Of a stretch of 34,517 bases of DNA, positions 7,853 to 16,068 are shown one piece after another. The stretch comes from Kutzneria sp. 744 (GTDB taxonomy: Bacteria; Actinomycetota; Actinomycetes; Mycobacteriales; Pseudonocardiaceae), in the NCBI RefSeq assembly GCF_000568255.1, contig NZ_KK037166.1, positions 10,106,680 through 10,141,196 of the forward strand, given 5' to 3'. The notes under the pieces were generated by a model. That model did not search any database, was not told the DNA's origin, and was given only the letters and a program-made list of their open reading frames with translations. Made by a program: the position numbers and the translations under genes. The number at the start of each line of letters is the position of its first letter. Position 1 is the first letter of the stretch.

Positions 7853-8682
7853 GGAACCAACTCCGCCAGACCCGCTCCACCGAGCGGGCCATGCCCTTGC
7901 TTCCCGATCTTCGTCCGGCGTCGGCGCTTCGCGCCGCCGGTGCGGGAGAGGGCCCCTGACCTGCGGCGATTGTTGTCACAGCAACCGACGGCCGCTGCCC
8001 GAAAGGGCAGTGTGACCGTTCCGACGTCTTGCGGATCCACGTTCGCCTTGTGCTGGCGGGCGGCATGTGCAGCGGCGCGCCGGTGATCCGCCCGCGCCCG
8101 GCCGCCGGGCACGACGACGACCGCACGCTCACGGGAAAGGAGGTCGACCCGCCCCGCTCGTCGCCCCGGGCCGGGGCACCCGAGCGTGATGGCTGCCGCG
8201 CGCTCGCCGTGCGGGGTAGCCGCGCGCATGTCGCGCCCGATGGAAGCAGAGGCGGGATGATGGGTCGCGTGAGCTCGATCGCGACCGTCGCCGGCGTGGA
8301 CCTTTCTAGTGCCGCGCAGGTGTTCCGCCTGTGCCGGGACACCCATGACCACACCGGCGGCCGTATGTCCGGGGACGCCGCCGCGCGCGGTGCTGCCTTG
8401 TTCGCTGCCGGCTCGTCCTTCGCTGCCTTGTCCTCCGCGGGAGAAAACAAGATCCAATGTGGTTCGGGACGATCCTGTCTACCGCCAAGATCACCAACAT
8501 GACGGCGCCGGAACGCACGTTCGGGTCATGGACCAGCAGGCCGGGACCCGTTATGGGCGGCCGGGACGAGCCCGCTGGCCCGAAGACGGAGCGGGGGGCG
8601 CCGACCGGCGGCGAAGCCTCCCCAGATCGTCCCCGTCACCAGCAAAAACGTACCTGAGGTTCGCCCAGGTTTGGCCGGAGCG

Positions 8683-8704
8683 CGGGCATCGGCGCCGATG
8701 CCCG
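8683..8704. promoter_or_regulatory. Perfect 22-bp palindrome upstream of the LmbU-type regulator gene
   Basis: The half-site CGGGCATCGGC is followed directly by its exact reverse complement with no spacer. It lies about 155-185 bases before the regulator gene. A perfect 22-bp symmetry fits a dimeric repressor or activator site, or the stem of a leader hairpin. Its core CGGCGCCG is similar in character to the short GC palindrome I remember being reported as a LmbU site in the lincomycin cluster, so autoregulation is possible. Confidence 0.5.
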
Positions 8705-8813
8705 ATCCGCGCGGTGGTCCCGGAATATCGTCTTCGGGTGGCGTGACCTATTGGCCTCGCGAAACAGTCACATTTACACTCCGGGCAACTGCGAATCGCT
8801 ACTGGACAGCTAC

Positions 8814-8828
8814 CTAGGGTTGTCCTAG
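8814..8828. promoter_or_regulatory. Inverted repeat CTAGG-N5-CCTAG just upstream of the LmbU-type gene
   Basis: Arms CTAGG and CCTAG flank GTTGT, 30-45 bases before the possible starts. CTAG is rare in high-GC actinomycete DNA, which makes the element stand out. A TTTACA at 8773-8778 could be a -35 element. The same ACCTAGG heptamer recurs at 11632-11638. Confidence 0.4.
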
Positions 8829-8870
8829 CATCGACCTCAAGGTTCCGACCCAGGGGGGATGGGTAGGGGG

Positions 8871-9581
8871 ATGACTGTCTCGAACAGTGTTTCGTACTCG
8901 GCTTCGGCCATGGTTCGTGATCGGCACGCCGGGGCGCGGCCACCTCAACAGCGGCATCCGTCAGATGAAAGAATCCTCACCACTAAAAACGGCCTGCACA
9001 TTCCGGAAGGCCTTTCCTTCAGCGAGTGGAAGGTCGCCGGCAGGCGGCTGTCCGGAATTCTTGACTCCTCTTGCTGGTGGCTCGGTGACTGGCTGGTTTT
9101 CGGCAAGGAACAATATTCCGACCGGTATCAGCGCGGTGTTGAGGCCGTCAACCTCAGTTATCAGACCTTACGAAACTACGCCTGGGTTGCCCGGCGTTTC
9201 CCGTTGGAGCGCCGACGTGCGCAGCTGTCCTTCCAGCACCACTCCGAGATCGCCTCGCTGCCGGACGACGAGCAGGAACAGTGGCTCGACGAGGCCGAGG
9301 CGCGCAGCTGGACGACGAAGCAACTGCGCAGCGCCGTTCGCATGGCCCAGCACAACGGATTATCCGAAGGCGACGCGAGCATGAAACAGCTCGCGGTGCC
9401 CGGCAGCCGGGTCAAATGCTGGCGTCAGGCGGCCGAACGCGCGGGTGTCGCCTTCGAGCAGTGGGTGCTCTCGACGCTCGACCACGCCGCCGAATTGGAA
9501 CTGGACTCCGAAAGCGGACCGCCTGACACCCAGCTCGGCAACGGCGGGGAAGAGGATGGTTATGCGGATCGCACTGGTTAA
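8871..9581 (+). CDS. LmbU-family transcriptional regulator
   Basis: About 236 residues. The central part carries the family hallmarks: LHIPEGLSFSEWKVAGRRLSG, then CWWLGDWLVFG, then a Tyr-Gln-Thr-Leu-Arg-Asn-Tyr-Ala-Trp-Val-Ala-Arg-Arg-Phe segment typical of the DNA-binding region. LmbU is the pathway activator of the lincomycin cluster, and homologues sit in many actinomycete antibiotic clusters. This gene ends inside the radical SAM gene (20-base overlap), so the two are coupled. It contains two in-frame TTA codons (9168-9170 and 9360-9362), which would make translation dependent on the bldA tRNA where that control exists. The start is uncertain: ATG 8859 and ATG 8871 are both in frame, each directly preceded by a G-run and neither ideally spaced. 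Confidence 0.9.
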   Translation: MTVSNSVSYSASAMVRDRHAGARPPQQRHPSDERILTTKNGLHIPEGLSFSEWKVAGRRLSGILDSSCWWLGDWLVFGKEQYSDRYQRGVEAVNLSYQTLRNYAWVARRFPLERRRAQLSFQHHSEIASLPDDEQEQWLDEAEARSWTTKQLRSAVRMAQHNGLSEGDASMKQLAVPGSRVKCWRQAAERAGVAFEQWVLSTLDHAAELELDSESGPPDTQLGNGGEEDGYADRTG

Positions 9582-11478
9582 CATGCCGTTCGCCGACTGG
9601 GATCGCCCATCGGTGGCACTGAGTCAGCTCGCCGCATATGTGAATCATGAGTTCGGTGACGCCGTCGAGACCGATGTGCGCTACATCAACCTTGATTTCG
9701 CGTTGCTCTTCGGCGCCGGCGACTACAAGATCTTCGTGAACCAGTCCGAACACCTCATCGCCGGTGTCGGCGAATGGCTGTTCCGTGCGCTGGCCTTTCC
9801 CGATGTCCCCGACAACGCCGACAGCTACTTCGGGCGCTACTTCGCCGACGACGGCTCCGCTGGCTTTCGGGCCCGGTTGATGCAGGTCAGGGGCCGGCTG
9901 AGGGACTTCTGCGGCAAGATGATCGACGACTACCGGCTGGCCGAGGCCGATATCGTCGGGTTCACGTCGATGTTCTCGCAGAACATCGCCAGCATCGCCC
10001 TCGCGCGGATGATCAAAGAGCGCAACCCGAACGTCATCACGGTCATGGGCGGCGCCAACTGTGAGACTCCCATGGGCACGGTGCTCGCCGAGTACATGCC
10101 GGCGCTCGACTTCATCTTCTCCGGTCCCGCCCTGCACAGCTTCCCGGAATTCGTCCGCTGCGTGCTCGACGGCAAGCCCGAGTCGGCCGACGACATCCCG
10201 GGCATCATCTCGCGGCGCAACGTCAACAGGCCCGGCATCCGGGAGTCCATGGGCCGGGACCGCGATATCGACGACTATGTGCGGCCGGAGTTCAGCGGCT
10301 TCGTCGACAAGTTCAAGCAGTGCGAGGACGAATTACGTGCGACCGCCGGTTCGGCGTCGCCGAGGCTCTACTTCGAGACCTCGCGCGGATGTTGGTGGGG
10401 TGAGAAATCGCACTGCACGTTCTGTGGTCTCAACGGCCTCGGTATCGGATATCGCGCCATGGAGCCCGAGAAGGCGCTCGCGCAGTTCGAGTGGCTCTTC
10501 GAGTACGCGCCCTGGTGCAAGTCCTTTCACTGCACGGACAACATCCTGCCCAGGAACTACATGCGCGAGGTGCTGCCGAATATGCGCCCGCCGGCGGACG
10601 TCTCGGTGTTCTACGAAGTCAAGGTGCCGATCTCGGACCGGGATTTCAAGTCGATGGCGCAGGCCGGAGTTCGCATCGTGCAGCCGGGCATCGAAGCGCT
10701 GGCCACCTCGACGCTCAAGCTGATGGCCAAGGGCACGACGTCGTTCCTCAACCTCCAGTTCCTCCAGAAGTGCCTCAAGTACGACGTCGAGCCGAGCTGG
10801 AACCTGCTGATGGGATTTCCGGGGGAAGAGGCGGAGGTCTTCGAGAAATACGTGACCGATCTTCCCTCGTTGACGCACCTGCCGCCGCCCGACGGTGCCT
10901 TCCTTGTCCGCTTCGACCGGTACAGCCCCTACTTCAACAAGGCCGCGGAATTCGGGCTCGATCTGGCGCCGCTGGAGTTCTACCGCCTTGCCTATCCGGT
11001 CGTGCCCGACGAGAGGCTTTTCGATCTGGCGTACTTCTTCGTCGACGACAATCTGGGGCCCTACCAGGTGCACTCCGCCGAGTGGCTCGGCAAGGTCGAG
11101 CTCCAGGTCCGGAGCTGGCGGGCGGCCTGGCAGCGGGACACGCCACCGCGGCTGGCCCTGCTCACCGACGACGCCGGCGAGCTGGGTGTGCTGGACACGA
11201 GGTTCGAGCAGCACCGGTGGACCCCGGTCCAGGAGGACGGCGCGGCCCTGCTGCGCCGGCTCGCCTCGCCGAGCCGGTCGAGCAAGCTGGTCACGGAGCT
11301 GGGCATTTCCGCCGAGCGGCTGGCCGAGCTGGTCACCGAGTTCACCGAACGGAGGTTCCTCTTCCTGGAGGGCGACACCATGATCAGCCTCGTCATGCTG
11401 GACGAGGTGACCGACGACGGCCCGGACGAGCCGGTCGAGGTCGCGGCCCCGCGACTGCTTCCCCTCGTGCAGGTCTGA
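9562..11478 (+). CDS. Cobalamin-dependent radical SAM enzyme of the RiPP-maturation C-methyltransferase type
   Basis: A 638-residue protein. The N-terminal ~230 residues form a B12-binding-like domain (ALVNMPF start, then MGGANCE at about residue 162). The cluster motif reads SRGCWWGEKSHCTFCGLNG, so Cys277, Cys285 and Cys288 form a CX7CX2C instead of the canonical CX3CX2C. This expanded motif with WWG and GLNG is that of the radical SAM proteins annotated as RiPP maturation radical SAM protein 1, which are B12-dependent methylases of peptides. The C-terminal ~100 residues look like a small winged-helix-like extension (SSKLVTELGISAERLAELV). ATG 9562 is preferred over ATG 9556 because GAGG at 9552-9555 is then six bases away. 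A TTA codon lies at 10333-10335. No convincing precursor peptide is adjacent, so the substrate may be an NRPS intermediate. Confidence 0.9.
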   Translation: MRIALVNMPFADWDRPSVALSQLAAYVNHEFGDAVETDVRYINLDFALLFGAGDYKIFVNQSEHLIAGVGEWLFRALAFPDVPDNADSYFGRYFADDGSAGFRARLMQVRGRLRDFCGKMIDDYRLAEADIVGFTSMFSQNIASIALARMIKERNPNVITVMGGANCETPMGTVLAEYMPALDFIFSGPALHSFPEFVRCVLDGKPESADDIPGIISRRNVNRPGIRESMGRDRDIDDYVRPEFSGFVDKFKQCEDELRATAGSASPRLYFETSRGCWWGEKSHCTFCGLNGLGIGYRAMEPEKALAQFEWLFEYAPWCKSFHCTDNILPRNYMREVLPNMRPPADVSVFYEVKVPISDRDFKSMAQAGVRIVQPGIEALATSTLKLMAKGTTSFLNLQFLQKCLKYDVEPSWNLLMGFPGEEAEVFEKYVTDLPSLTHLPPPDGAFLVRFDRYSPYFNKAAEFGLDLAPLEFYRLAYPVVPDERLFDLAYFFVDDNLGPYQVHSAEWLGKVELQVRSWRAAWQRDTPPRLALLTDDAGELGVLDTRFEQHRWTPVQEDGAALLRRLASPSRSSKLVTELGISAERLAELVTEFTERRFLFLEGDTMISLVMLDEVTDDGPDEPVEVAAPRLLPLVQV

Positions 11479-11494
11479 ATCTCCGGCGCTGCCT

Positions 11495-11581
11495 ATGTGC
11501 GACTTTGGAGTCTCGATTTATACAAACAACAGCCCAGTGGTGGGCTCGTGTGTAGTATACTGCAGCCTTAAAAGAGTGTAG
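11495..11581 (+). CDS. Hypothetical 28-residue peptide in an AT-rich intergenic island
   Basis: A short ATG-to-TAG frame 17 bases after the radical SAM stop. The peptide begins MCDFGVSIY, has a Val-rich middle with Cys19 and Cys23, and ends CSLKRV. Codon use (TTT, ATT, TAT, AAA, AGA) is unlike every neighbour and there is no clear ribosome binding site. It overlaps the hairpin at 11531-11546. The upstream gene encodes a RiPP-type radical SAM enzyme, so a precursor peptide is conceivable, but no recognised leader or core is visible. A non-coding relic is more likely. Confidence 0.15.
   Translation: MCDFGVSIYTNNSPVVGSCVVYCSLKRV
11531..11546 (+). terminator. Hairpin downstream of the radical SAM gene
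   Basis: AGCCCA-GTGG-TGGGCT is a 6-bp perfect stem with a 4-base loop, 52 bases after the radical SAM stop and before the convergent NRPS gene. There is no long T-run. It may serve as a terminator for the lmbU-like/radical SAM transcript. Confidence 0.4.
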
Positions 11582-11714
11582 GTATGGGTCTGTTTGCATG
11601 TCTGTGGGTAAGGACAGAGAGATACGTGCCGACCTAGGCACTACCACCGGCCGAAGACTATCCAGATCACTTCATTCTAATAAATTGACGGGGACATCCC
11701 TTGGCCAATTCCGG

Positions 11715-14700
11715 TCAGCGGACGTCGGCGCGGAGCAGGAAGCGCGACATCACGGCGGCGACCGACCGGGCATGCGGGGCCCGCAGCAGACCGTCGTGCG
11801 TCGCCGGCACCTTCGCCTCGTCCAGGCCGACCGGCACGCACTGCTGCCACTCCTCGGGGCGCACATCGCTCGACCCGCCGCCGGCGGTCGCCCTGATCAG
11901 CAACGCCGGACAGGGGAGCACCCCGGGTTCGGGCCAGTCGAGCGTGCGCATCGCGGCGTAGTACTCGAACGGTCCGCGCAGGCTGCCGTCCAACAGGTCC
12001 AGCTGGGACTGTCGGAGCAGGCGGTCGCCGTGCGCCAGGATGTCCGCCTCCGTGGCCCCCTCCAGCTCGAACTTCTCGGCGCTCCACCGCTGGGCCGCGT
12101 CCGGGAACGCGTCGGCGACGGCGGACAGGAACGAGCCGAGGAGTTCCTCGCGGCTCCCGATCAGCAGGTCGGTGAGTCCGATCGGGGCGGGGGAGTCGAG
12201 CAGGGTGAGGCTGCGCACCTCGTGCCCCCGTCGCACCAGCGCGTCGGCGAGATGGAAGCCGAGCGTGCCTCCGACGCTGTGTCCCGCGAGGTGGACCGGG
12301 CCCGGGCAGGACGCGGTGACGGCCCGCACGCAGTCGTCGAGCAGCGTGCTCAGGGTCAGTCCGGCGCCGTGGGCCTCGACCATCTCCCGCACCGGCAGCC
12401 CGAAACAGGGGCGGTCGGTGAGATACGCGGCGACCTGCGCGAACGACGATTCGAGGCCGAGACCGCCGGGCAGCGCGACGACGGCCGGGGCAGTGCTGGC
12501 GCTGGACCGCAACGGGAACAGGGCCGTCGGCGCGGGCGAGGCGGAGGTGGCGTCGTCGAGCCCCGGTGCGCCGGACAGCAGCGTGCCGCGTGCGTCCGGG
12601 CGGGCGGTCACCTCGGCGATCAGCCGCTCGAAGTCGGTGGCCAGCCCCTCGATCGTCTCGTCGTGGAAGAGATCGGTGTTGTACGTCCAGCGGAACGTGA
12701 CGCGGCCGCCGGTTTCGAACACCTCCAGATGCAGGTCCATCTTGGCGGTGTCCTCGACGACGCTGAGGCTGGTCGCCTCGATCTCGTCGAGCTCCAGCGT
12801 CACGGGCTCGTTGTTCTGCACGATGATCATGATCTGGAACAGCGGCATCGCCGCCGAGCTGCGCCGCGGGTTGAGCCGCTTGACCACCACGTCGAAGGGC
12901 ACGTGCTGGTGCTCGAGATCGTCGAGCGTGTCGCCGCGGACCCGGCCGAGCAGTTCCTGGAACGACTCGTCCGCGCGCACGGTGATCCGGCTGACCAGGG
13001 TGTTGACGAACATGCCGATCAGCTCGTCGAGCTCGGCGAACGGGCGGTTGGCCACCGCGGAGCCGAACGCGACGTCCGGCGCCGCCCCGCGCCGGACGAG
13101 CAGCACGGCGAGCGCCGCCTCCATCACCATGAACAGCGTGGTGTTCTGCTCCTGGCACAGCCGCCGCAGCCGGTCGGCCGCGTCGTCGGCGAGGACGACC
13201 TCGGTGGCCGCGCCCCGATAGGTCATCTGCTCGGGCCGCGGCTTGTCGGGCGGCAGCGGCGAGGCCTCGGGCAGCCCGTCCAGCCGCCGGATCCAGTAGC
13301 CGATGTCCGTCTCGGCCTCGGCCGAGGCCAGCCACTCCTGCACGCTGTGGGCGTAGTCGGGATAGCCGTAGCGCAGCGGGGCGAGCGGCGACTCGCCGCC
13401 GGGATTGTCGCGGAAGTGCTGGTAGAGGAGCTTGAGCTCGCGGCTGAGCACCGCGATCGACCAGCCGTCCGCCGCGATGTGGTGCATCGTCAGCATCACC
13501 GCGGCGAGCCCGGGCACGACCCGGACCAGACGCGCGCGCAGCATCAGGTCCTCGCGCAGGTCGAAGCGCCGGTCGGTCTCGGCGGCGGACAGCGCCACCA
13601 GGGCCTGCCGCCACGTGCTGCCGGCCGGGATGACCAGATCCTCCCGGGGCAGCCGGAAGCCGAGGTGCGGCCGGACCTGCGAGCGGTGCCGACCGTTGCT
13701 CACGTTCACCACGGTCCGCAGCGGGGCGTGCCGCGCCACCACGACGTCGAAGGCGCGTTCCAGCGCGGCCTCGTCGAGCGGCCCGTCCAGGATCACCGTG
13801 GTGTGCAGGTGATAGGCGGTCATGCCCTTGGCCAGCCGGTCGATGAAGTACAGGCGCGACTGCGGATCGGTCAGCGGCGGGTTGTCCGGATCCGGCGCCA
13901 TCAGCGGAACCAGGGCGCGCGGGTTGCCGCGGCTCGACCCGTGCGCGCCCGCGTCCTTACGTCCGGCGCGGACGAGCGTCGACAGGCCGCGCACGGTCGG
14001 GTCGCGGAAGAACTCGCGCAGCGTCACGTGCACACCGAGGTCCGACTCCACGTGCGCGAGCAGCCGGGTGACCAACAGGGAATGGCCGCCCGCGGTGAAG
14101 AAGTCCGTGCCCGGCGTCACCTCGTTGTTGTGCAGCAGGCTCTTGACCATGGTCAGCAGCTGCGCCTCGACATCGCCCGCACCGGCCTCGACACCGTCGT
14201 CCGGGACCGCCAGCACCGGTTCGGGCAGGGCGCGCTGGTCGAGCTTGCCGTGATCGGTCAGCGGCAGGTCCGCGAGGAACACGAAGGCGCGCGGAATCAT
14301 GTACTCCGGAAACGACTCGGCCAGCGCGGCCCGCAAGGTCTCGGCCGCGAGGTCGGCGTCGGCCGGGACCACGTAGGCCACCAGGCTCATGCCGATGTCG
14401 GGCACGTCGCGGCCGACCACCGCCGCCTTCCTCACCTGGTCGAGCGCGCTGAGCACCGCCTCGACCTCGCCCGGCTCGACCCGGTACCCCCTGATCTTGA
14501 CCTGGTCGTCGTTGCGGCCGCGGAACTCGTACTCGCCGCCGGCGGTCAGCACCGCCAGGTCGCCGGTCCGGTATCCGCGCCGCCGTCCGCCGGTCGCGGT
14601 GGGCACCTCGACGAAGCGGTCCTGCGTCAACTCCGCGCGGCCGGCGTAGCCGAGAGCCACCGAAGGGCCGGTGATCACGATCTCGCCCGGTGTGCCGGCG

Positions 14701-15815
14701 GGCGCCGGCGCCAGGTTCTCGTCGACCAGCACGAAGTCGAGGCCGGGCAGCGGGCGGCCGATCAGGCTCCTGGTCTGGTTGAGGTCGTCCCGGCTGAGCG
14801 GGTAGTACGAGGCGATCACCGTCGCCTCGCTCGGCCCGTAGATATTGGCCAGCCGGGGGGAGTCCTCCCCGTACTTGTCCATCCACGGCCGCAGTTCCGC
14901 GAAGCGCAGCGCCTCGCCGCCCAGCAACACGTAGCGCAGCGGCAGCCGGTCGGCGTGCCGCACGTCCTCGGCCATGAGCTGGGCGAACGACTTCGGGGTC
15001 TGGTTGAGCACCGTCACCCGCTCGTCCCGCAGCAGGCCGCGCAGTTCGACCGGGTCGCGCGCCAGGTCGTTGGGCACGATGACCACGCAGCCGCCGGACA
15101 GCAGCGGGCCCCACGTCTCCCAGATCGCGAAGTCGAAACCGAAGGAGTGGAACAGCGTCCACACGTCCTCCGGGCCGTAACCGAGCAGTTGTCCGGTGCT
15201 CGACAGCAGGTGCAGCAGGCTCCGATGGGACACCCGCGCGCCCTTGGGCCGCCCGGTCGTGCCCGAGGTGAACACGGTGTAGGCGGCATCCGAGGGCTGG
15301 ATCGGGGGCTGCCGCCACTCGTGCGCGGCCGGCATCGGCGCCTCGTCGACCAACAGCGTGTCCAGGTGCCCGGGCACCAGGTCGGCGACGCCGCTCGCGG
15401 TCACCACCAGCGACGGCGCCGCGTCCTCCAGGATCAGCCGCAGCCGGCCGGCCGGGTTCGACGGGTCCAGCGGCACGTAGCCGGCCCCGGCCTTCACCGC
15501 GGCCAGCGCGGCCACGATCATCTCCGGCGTCCGGTCCAGCAGCACGGCGACGGGCCGGGTGTCCTGGCCGATCCGGGCCACGATCGCCGCGGCCAGCCGT
15601 GATGAGGCATCGTCGAGTTGCCGGTAGGTCAGTTCGCGGCCCGCGCAGCGGACGGCGGGCCGGTCGCCGCAACGCCGCACCACGTCGGCGAAGGTCGCGG
15701 GCAGGTCCTCGGCGCCGGTGGCTGCGGATCGGCCGTCGGCCGGCCGCACCGGCACGTCGATGCCGTGGTGCAGGGCGATCCGACGCCGCATCCGCTCGGC
15801 ACGAGCTGTGTCCAT
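11715..15815 (-). CDS. NRPS, domain order A(Thr)-PCP-C-TE
   Basis: A 1366-residue protein. The adenylation domain occupies about residues 30-520 (VFTSGTTGRPKG, NIYGPSEAT, YRTGD, GRNDDQVKIRGYRVEPGEVE, terminal Lys in DHGKLDQR). The carrier is at about 545-615 with Ser579 in GGHSLL. The condensation domain is at about 640-1080 with HHIAADG (His778, His779, Asp783), and the thioesterase is at about 1120-1366 with GHSVGG Ser1180. Alignment to GrsA gives specificity residues D-F-W-N-L-G-I-V, close to the threonine signature DFWNIGMV. The C domain lies after the carrier with no second carrier before the TE, so the acceptor must come in trans, possibly from the A-PCP protein. The start at ATG 15815 is supported by AGGAGG at 15826-15831; the frame is open for 39 further codons upstream. 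Confidence 0.93.
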   Translation of the reverse strand: MDTARAERMRRRIALHHGIDVPVRPADGRSAATGAEDLPATFADVVRRCGDRPAVRCAGRELTYRQLDDASSRLAAAIVARIGQDTRPVAVLLDRTPEMIVAALAAVKAGAGYVPLDPSNPAGRLRLILEDAAPSLVVTASGVADLVPGHLDTLLVDEAPMPAAHEWRQPPIQPSDAAYTVFTSGTTGRPKGARVSHRSLLHLLSSTGQLLGYGPEDVWTLFHSFGFDFAIWETWGPLLSGGCVVIVPNDLARDPVELRGLLRDERVTVLNQTPKSFAQLMAEDVRHADRLPLRYVLLGGEALRFAELRPWMDKYGEDSPRLANIYGPSEATVIASYYPLSRDDLNQTRSLIGRPLPGLDFVLVDENLAPAPAGTPGEIVITGPSVALGYAGRAELTQDRFVEVPTATGGRRRGYRTGDLAVLTAGGEYEFRGRNDDQVKIRGYRVEPGEVEAVLSALDQVRKAAVVGRDVPDIGMSLVAYVVPADADLAAETLRAALAESFPEYMIPRAFVFLADLPLTDHGKLDQRALPEPVLAVPDDGVEAGAGDVEAQLLTMVKSLLHNNEVTPGTDFFTAGGHSLLVTRLLAHVESDLGVHVTLREFFRDPTVRGLSTLVRAGRKDAGAHGSSRGNPRALVPLMAPDPDNPPLTDPQSRLYFIDRLAKGMTAYHLHTTVILDGPLDEAALERAFDVVVARHAPLRTVVNVSNGRHRSQVRPHLGFRLPREDLVIPAGSTWRQALVALSAAETDRRFDLREDLMLRARLVRVVPGLAAVMLTMHHIAADGWSIAVLSRELKLLYQHFRDNPGGESPLAPLRYGYPDYAHSVQEWLASAEAETDIGYWIRRLDGLPEASPLPPDKPRPEQMTYRGAATEVVLADDAADRLRRLCQEQNTTLFMVMEAALAVLLVRRGAAPDVAFGSAVANRPFAELDELIGMFVNTLVSRITVRADESFQELLGRVRGDTLDDLEHQHVPFDVVVKRLNPRRSSAAMPLFQIMIIVQNNEPVTLELDEIEATSLSVVEDTAKMDLHLEVFETGGRVTFRWTYNTDLFHDETIEGLATDFERLIAEVTARPDARGTLLSGAPGLDDATSASPAPTALFPLRSSASTAPAVVALPGGLGLESSFAQVAAYLTDRPCFGLPVREMVEAHGAGLTLSTLLDDCVRAVTASCPGPVHLAGHSVGGTLGFHLADALVRRGHEVRSLTLLDSPAPIGLTDLLIGSREELLGSFLSAVADAFPDAAQRWSAEKFELEGATEADILAHGDRLLRQSQLDLLDGSLRGPFEYYAAMRTLDWPEPGVLPCPALLIRATAGGGSSDVRPEEWQQCVPVGLDEAKVPATHDGLLRAPHARSVAAVMSRFLLRADVR

Positions 15816-15948
15816 CGGGATTCTGCCTCCTAACCGTGGTCGGCTCGGGCGATCGGCGCGGGATGATCGATCGGCACGCCGAACGCGCGCCGCCCGGCCC
15901 GGCGGGGGCGCCGCGCGCGCCCACTCCGCCATCCTGACTTCCGTACCA

Positions 15949-15971
15949 ATGTATCGGCACGAATGTTCGGC
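15949..15971. promoter_or_regulatory. Direct repeat ATGTATCGGC / ATGTTCGGC in the NRPS-XRE divergent region
   Basis: Two nearly identical 9-10-bp repeats start 14 bases apart (15949 and 15963), about 100 bases upstream of the XRE-cupin gene and 135 bases upstream of the NRPS start. They are a candidate operator for one of the flanking genes. A further perfect palindrome, GGATGGCATCC, lies at 16008-16018. No convincing -35/-10 pair was found. Confidence 0.35.
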
Positions 15972-16068
15972 TCGCTAGTCTTGACGGGTGCCGGATCGGC
16001 GGGGCCGGGATGGCATCCTGTCCCGGTAACCGGCCGCTGGCCCCTCCCAGACCGAATTGGCGCGAACC

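Larger units (their letters stand above)
7853..8858. other. 1-kb gap without a convincing gene; possible transposase remnant at about 8257-8385
   Basis: Open frames on both strands here encode Arg/Ala/Gly-rich strings without family resemblance, and none has a good ribosome binding site. On the plus strand at about 8257-8385 a short stretch reads VDLSSAAQVFRLCRD, which resembles a piece of ISAs1/IS4-type transposases, but neighbouring sequence does not continue the match. A compact GC hairpin (GCCCCG-GGC-CGGGGC) sits at 8163-8177. The right end holds the palindromes upstream of the LmbU-type gene. It is best read as degraded DNA plus regulatory sequence. Confidence 0.35.
11479..11714. other. 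AT-rich convergent intergenic island
   Basis: This interval between the radical SAM and NRPS stops is visibly much richer in A and T than the surrounding DNA, with runs such as TCTAATAAATTGA. It contains a hairpin, a GTATAC palindrome, an ACCTAGG at 11632-11638 within an inverted repeat GTGCC-N6-GGCAC (11625-11640), and two tiny open frames. No known gene, RNA or mobile-element end was recognised. Confidence 0.5.

Noticed and set aside
7773-8457. Minus-strand frames of 204 and 225 codons in the gap after the cyclodeaminase gene
   Set aside because: No recognisable domain, no ribosome binding site, overlap with the terminator hairpin and the real gene's 3' end, and composition of random GC-rich translation.
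11393-11647. 84-codon minus-strand frame spanning the AT-rich island
   Set aside because: Its second half is antisense to the radical SAM C-terminus and Arg/Pro-rich; the N-terminal part shows no known motif.
11598-15602. 1334-codon plus-strand open frame
   Set aside because: It is antisense to the NRPS, whose domains are all on the minus strand; the translation is Arg/Gln/Val/Gly-rich with no family motif, a typical GC-rich shadow.
15816-15932. 39-residue N-terminal extension of the NRPS
   Set aside because: It is Arg/Pro-rich and lies upstream of an AGGAGG that serves ATG 15815.
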